Assembly (NCBI GenBank): GCA_034008185.1
Contig: CM067081.1
Coordinates: 83,596,765 to 83,660,764, forward strand
Source: Gorsachius magnificus
Taxonomy: Eukaryota > Chordata > Aves > Pelecaniformes > Ardeidae
DNA: 64,000 bases
Reading direction: 5' to 3'
Shown here: positions 59,488 to 64,000 of the stretch, piece by piece
Numbering within the stretch: position 1 is the stretch's first letter
How the letters are laid out: every line of letters begins with the position of its first letter
Made by a program: the position numbers and the translations under genes
The notes under the pieces: model-generated
Database searches by the model: none
The model's input: the letters and a program-made list of their open reading frames with translations, nothing else
What the model was told of the DNA's origin: nothing

Positions 59488-62400
59488 AATTTGTCTTAAC
59501 TTGCAATCAAACAAAAAAAAAATCACTTGCCAACTTCTCACAGAATGAGAAAAAATTATTCAGAACCATGTAATTGTTTCATTCAGATAACATCAAGATA
59601 TTATAATATAAAATATGTTATGAAATTGTAACATAATAGATTGGTAGTTTGCATATTTTATATAGCTAAGGAAAGTGAATCAACACAAAGCAAACTTGAT
59701 TTTAATAATATCTGAAACAATATGCTCTAACATCAAAAAGTAATGGAAAATTGAAATTATTCAAATTAATTTACATGGTTTTCACGATGAGATTTTTTTA
59801 ATTGACATATTCCTTCTTCTATTGATTTTATTCTACTTAAATTGTCTTTTTTAATGTAAATTTTGACCAGTGCTGTCTCTGAAAACAGACTCATTATTGA
59901 CTAGTGGAGTGAATTGCTGTGAAAGTCACATGAGAAACATTCAGTAATTTTCTTTGTATTCTTTTCTCATTGGCCATATGTAAAGGGTTAAGTCATCTTT
60001 AGAGACTTATTGCCATTGCCATATTGCTTCCATGCTTCTGTTCAGGAATTCCCTAAATACAAACCTGTATGGTGGCTAATGACGTACAAGAAACAAGTCT
60101 TCAGAGACCCTGGGACCCACATGTCAACCGGACAGCACATGTGCAGCATGTCCATCCTTGCAGCAAAGCTGTACCACACACAACTTGTGTACAAGAAGTG
60201 TAACATTTCCTGAAAATTGCATAGAGGCACTTATCACATCAGACATCCATGAAGCAAATCAGATGACTTCATGTAGGTGCCTAGGACCATTTCATATGGT
60301 CCAAGCATGTACAAAGCATTCAAGAAGGCTGGTGGATGTAGCACAGGACACATGGGAGGTCTGTGTCCATCTGGAGAAGCAGCTGGAGGACATATGGGAT
60401 ACTCCAGGCTGTCTAAAATGGCACTAGACACCTATAGTTGATGACAGGAAACATTCCCATCAAGAAGATCAGGCACGTGTATATATACTTATATATAGGT
60501 TTTAAATACATACAGGTTTTCAAATGTACTTAGACAAGATTTCTGGGCAAAAAGAAGGGATAATGTCTGGAGGAAGGAAGACATGATTCTAAATTATATG
60601 GTTTTAGATACTCTGGAAATTATGAGTTGTTCTTTCTGTGGTTTTGTTTTCTTTTTCTCCAGATGACACAAGTCTCAGCAGGAATAACAGCTCTTTCTAA
60701 TTTCCTAAGATGCAAGATGGCAGAAGGCCTCCACTCTGGGAACTCTTGAGATGCCTCCATATTCTTAAGTGAGATTCTCTGGAGCAGTCAGATGGTTTCA
60801 GCACTGTTTAAACACAAATCTCGTTTGGGCTTGGCTTCAAATTTGGTTTCAAATTGAGCTCTGGATCAAAACCCCAAGTCCTTGTGCTTCGTGCTATCTC
60901 TGCTTCTAGTGATGATGGTTCATAGCATACCAGACTAAACATTGGGTTAAAGCATTACATTGCTTATTGTCTCCATAATATGACTTATTTCAAACTCTTA
61001 ATGCATTCTGGGTCCTCTCAATCTGTGTTACCATTTCCAACTCATGTGAGTGCCTTGGATGGCTGCTGCAGTAGAGTATGTAGGGCATTACTCAAGACTG
61101 CTGCCAGTAAGTGTCTGAGGAAATGGGCATTAGAATGGCTTACCATGAAAGGCACTAAAGTCTTACAGCAATTTGTTACTGGAAGAGTCTGGTACTGAAT
61201 CAAGACAGTAACAGGTAAAGTGTGTGATACGTGAACAACTGAGAAAAACCTGATAGCGCTTGTCATTTTTTTTAGTGTTGAGGTTCTGTGCTTACACCAT
61301 TATTTTGAGTTAATGCCTTCACTGTCTGCTAGGGTACAGTGGTATAAAGGTGCCATCACACATTGTCAGAAAATACCCATGTACATTATTATACATTTGG
61401 CTCACTCTCTAAATGCTTTTAGACAGGTATAATATAAAAAAAGCAAGTAGCTAAAGATTTCATAGAGCTTGGCAGGTTCACAGGTAGAAGGAATTCTGTA
61501 GAAGTCCAAAATTCAAAAGGATTTCTTTAAAGAATGCCAAAAGAGAAAGTTTTAAAGTATCATTACCTGCTATGTAGGAGCTTTGCCATCATGAGACCTT
61601 TTCAGCTGCCAAAGCTGCTCCAAGGTGATGGAACCTTTTTGTTCATGTCATCTGTAAAAACTGGGAAGTAGAGATTAAAAGGCTACAATGGAGGGATTTG
61701 TCATGTTGTTTGTCAGAGCTTTGGATCCACATTAATTCCTGACATGAATAGCTGTATCAAACAGAAAATTGGGGTTGGAAATTTGGCAACCAAAAATTCA
61801 AATATTAAATTGATTTTAATTTACAGGTTGGCTGGCATTGAGACAGTAGATCTCATCTTGCCCCTTCATTTTAAAGTCCTGGGATTGCAGCAGCTGAGTG
61901 CATTGGAGGAAGTACTGCTCTGGGGCTAGTCCTTGTCTGGATTGCTGGCAGCTTTGGTGACGGGCAGGTGAATTGCATATATCTTTTACTTATTAGGGGA
62001 ATGATACATACAGTAATTTGTAGAAAATGACTTCTTTTGCGGAGCTGCAGTGGTTTCAGTAAACTCCTGCTAAAGAATGGGTAGTGCTCGCCATTTCTGC
62101 CTGGTTCCCCATAGCTCACTAAGAGCACTGTTGGGGGCTCTATGGCGGGTTATCCAGCAGGAAGAAGCATTAGTACTTGCAGATATCTAGCTGAAAAACT
62201 GCCACCCTTGTAGTACCATGGAAGCTCTAGTCTCAGAGTTTCTGACTTCAGTATTTTTTGAAATTTGTAGAGGTCTTTGGACTTCCAGGCTCCCCAGTCT
62301 ATGGTGGAGAAATCCTGGACTGCCTGTACCTCCACAGAAATATCTTCTTGGATCAATGATCTGTCTCATTTGAGAGAAAAAAAAGCCAAAAACATTTTGC

Positions 62401-62949
62401 TTTTTTTTTCTCTTCTGATTCGTTTCTCCCCAAGATCGCCATTTAGCAGGAAATTTCAAAATTTCTAAGCTTTGTTCTAGTAAATAATTTGAGAAGTGAA
62501 CTGCAAAAGTTGGCTGTTACTGGGAACTGAGCTATAATGCTGCCGGACCTAAAGTTCTCAGCAGTTTCTGTTGCTTGCTTTAGGCTGTTCAAAGTTGCAA
62601 GGCTTCTATCAGTGAGCAGTTGAAGTGGTGAACTGTGTAATTTGTGAAGCTAGAAAGTTACAAAAGAGACCTCTGCTGAATGGCAGATGTTTTTCTTATG
62701 CCAGCAGAGGCATCTGTGAAATACTCCTGCTGGCTCTAGTGTATGTTCTCTCAGCCTATGGATTTTGTACACCCTTACAGCTAAACAGGTCCTTTGAGAT
62801 CACTAATTTCTCTGGGTTTTTGGGGGGGGGGTGTGTGTGTGTTGCCCAATGCAGTCTGTAGCCCTGCTGACTGCTTCTTGTCTGACTGTAGACAGCTAGT
62901 TTAAAGCTAGGAAATGCAAAGCATCTTTTGTTTCACGGGGAGCACTCAA
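59488..62949. other. Unassigned DNA, no supported gene
   Basis: 59500-59900 is very AT-rich. About 60020-60440 is more balanced in composition and has open frames on both strands, and may be an unrecognised old repeat. The remainder shows nothing I can assign. Confidence 0.45.
62822..62842 (+). repeat. G10 run followed by (TG)n
   Basis: Ten consecutive G followed by about five to six TG units, a compound low-complexity site. Confidence 0.85.
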
Positions 62950-63760
62950 CATCTCGTGGTAATGAGATCATAGAACTGCAGTGGTAGCAAAGTTGGCTGA
63001 GGCAACCTGAGATCCATGGTAACTATTTCTGAGAACTCTGGGAGGTTGAGGAAGCTCTGACAGATGAACACGTGATGTCTATCTTTGAAAAACCAGGCCA
63101 GCCCATTTAACTTTGTTGTTGGCAATAAGCAGTAAACAGAACATTATCATGACTTTAGGAAGCTCTCTGACACTGTCATATCATATTCTCTTAATCGTAT
63201 CATAAAGCAACTACAGAAATCTGAATTAGCTGAAACTACTGTAAAGTGAAAGCAGAACTGCAGAGTGCGCCATACCGAGAGAAAGCTTATCAGTCCTTCA
63301 TTGTCACACCGGGGGACTGTGCAGAGTAAAGTTCTTCAGTGGTTTGATACTACTGTTCAGTATTTTTTCACTGGGGACTTGAATGAAAGACTAAGGGTAT
63401 GCTTTGCAGGTACAGAAGTCACACTGAAGGAAAGATAGAATTAGAACCCCAAACCACCTTGGCAAACTAAGGAAAAGTCCCAGAAAATATAGGATGAAGC
63501 TGAATGTAAAAATTGCAATGCTTCTAAAATGTAAAGAAATTGTTTCATGTTTTGGTAGAAATATTCATTTGAATAAATGCAAGGTGGAGCAAGATGTTGG
63601 ACTGAATAAAGGCAAGATGGGTGAAACTGATGTAGAAAATGACCATGGAATCTAGTGACTTATGCACTGAACATGAACCAGCAATGCTCTCCACTTGTGA
63701 ACAAGATGCACATTATGGTGAGATATGTAACAAAAAAGAATATGGTCTGAGACACTAAAA
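62950..63760 (+). mobile_element. Ancient CR1 LINE reverse-transcriptase relic
   Basis: This plus-strand sequence keeps an ordered set of worn CR1 ORF2 landmarks: GAGATCATAGAACTGCAGTGG, GTAGCAAAGTTGGCTGA, CCTGAGATCCATGGTAACTA, TCTCTGACACTGTCATATCA (AFDTV region), GAAACTACTGTAAAGTG, GGACTGTGCAGAGT, ACTGTTCAGTATTTTTTCA, GATAGAATTAGAACCCC and AACATGAACCAGCAATG. An internal piece between about 63090 and 63150 is missing relative to a complete copy. It has many stops and indels. It belongs to a deep CR1 lineage also found in reptiles, older than the copies at 3636-8554 and 38413. The boundaries are approximate. Confidence 0.75.
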
Positions 63761-64000
63761 ATTACAGAAATCACAGAGTTCAGAATATTTAGAAATGCAA
63801 AATTCAAATTTTTATAAAGTTTTTCTACAGCTTCCAACATAATAAGCCCCATCTCATTTTCAGAGCACATTAGCTGAGAACATTCAGGAGTTCCTGTGAA
63901 ACCTCTGATGTCAGCATGGTCACTCATGGGTATATGCTTCTGCGTGAGGGAGAACTGTAGTGACTTGATAGCTGCATAGTTTTTAAGCTTGCAGTCAAGC

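Noticed and set aside
1..64000. A complete host gene or a novel multi-gene system
   Set aside because: Every recognisable coding block is a retrotransposon remnant, and I found no set of host exons with consistent frame, splice sites and protein character.

Overview
This is a window of vertebrate nuclear DNA, almost certainly from a bird. The evidence is at least eight, probably nine, CR1 (chicken repeat 1) LINE copies. The younger ones carry the typical avian 3' end: a conserved block reading GGTTGGAAAAGACC on the opposite strand, or repeats of ATTCTATG. There are also two solo long terminal repeats (LTRs) of one avian endogenous-retrovirus family. The background is AT-rich, with no operon-like packing. 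I found no host protein-coding exon, tRNA, rRNA or other RNA gene that I can support. The unassigned ORFs are of a size expected by chance in 64 kb read in six frames.

Layout. 1-3635 is unassigned. 3636-8554 holds two CR1 elements head-to-tail on the minus strand: a 5'-truncated copy (3636-4351), then a near-full-length one (4352-8554). The second keeps ORF1 (coiled-coil plus SGNH-esterase-like domain) and ORF2 (endonuclease plus reverse transcriptase), both broken. A solo LTR (8555-9097, minus) sits at the 5' end of the long CR1, flanked by a perfect 5-bp duplication AAATC. 9103-26459 is mostly unassigned and includes CR1 fragments at 17332 (+), 19457 (-) and 22562 (+; internally deleted). 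26460-27945 holds two old, decayed CR1 copies. A second solo LTR in the opposite orientation lies at 29196-29756 and is followed by a GC-rich patch. 35544-35955 looks like a very old SINE/MIR-type relic. 38413-39581 is a CR1 fragment with a 248-codon reverse-transcriptase ORF whose catalytic FADD has become FANN. 39582-57160 is mostly unassigned, with one CR1 fragment at 53121-53667 (-). Two pentanucleotide microsatellites lie at 57161 and 59433. An ancient CR1 reverse-transcriptase relic fills most of 62950-63760.

The genes do not work together as a pathway. Every recognisable coding sequence is a dead retrotransposon remnant. What the window records is a history of nested insertions: old CR1 lineages, then younger CR1 lineages, then LTR insertion and loss of the proviral interior. 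I found no evidence of a previously undescribed system. The observations most worth following are the tandem and nested CR1/LTR locus at 3.6-9.1 kb, the internally deleted CR1, the FANN copy, and a few unique AT-rich blocks that could be conserved regulatory DNA.
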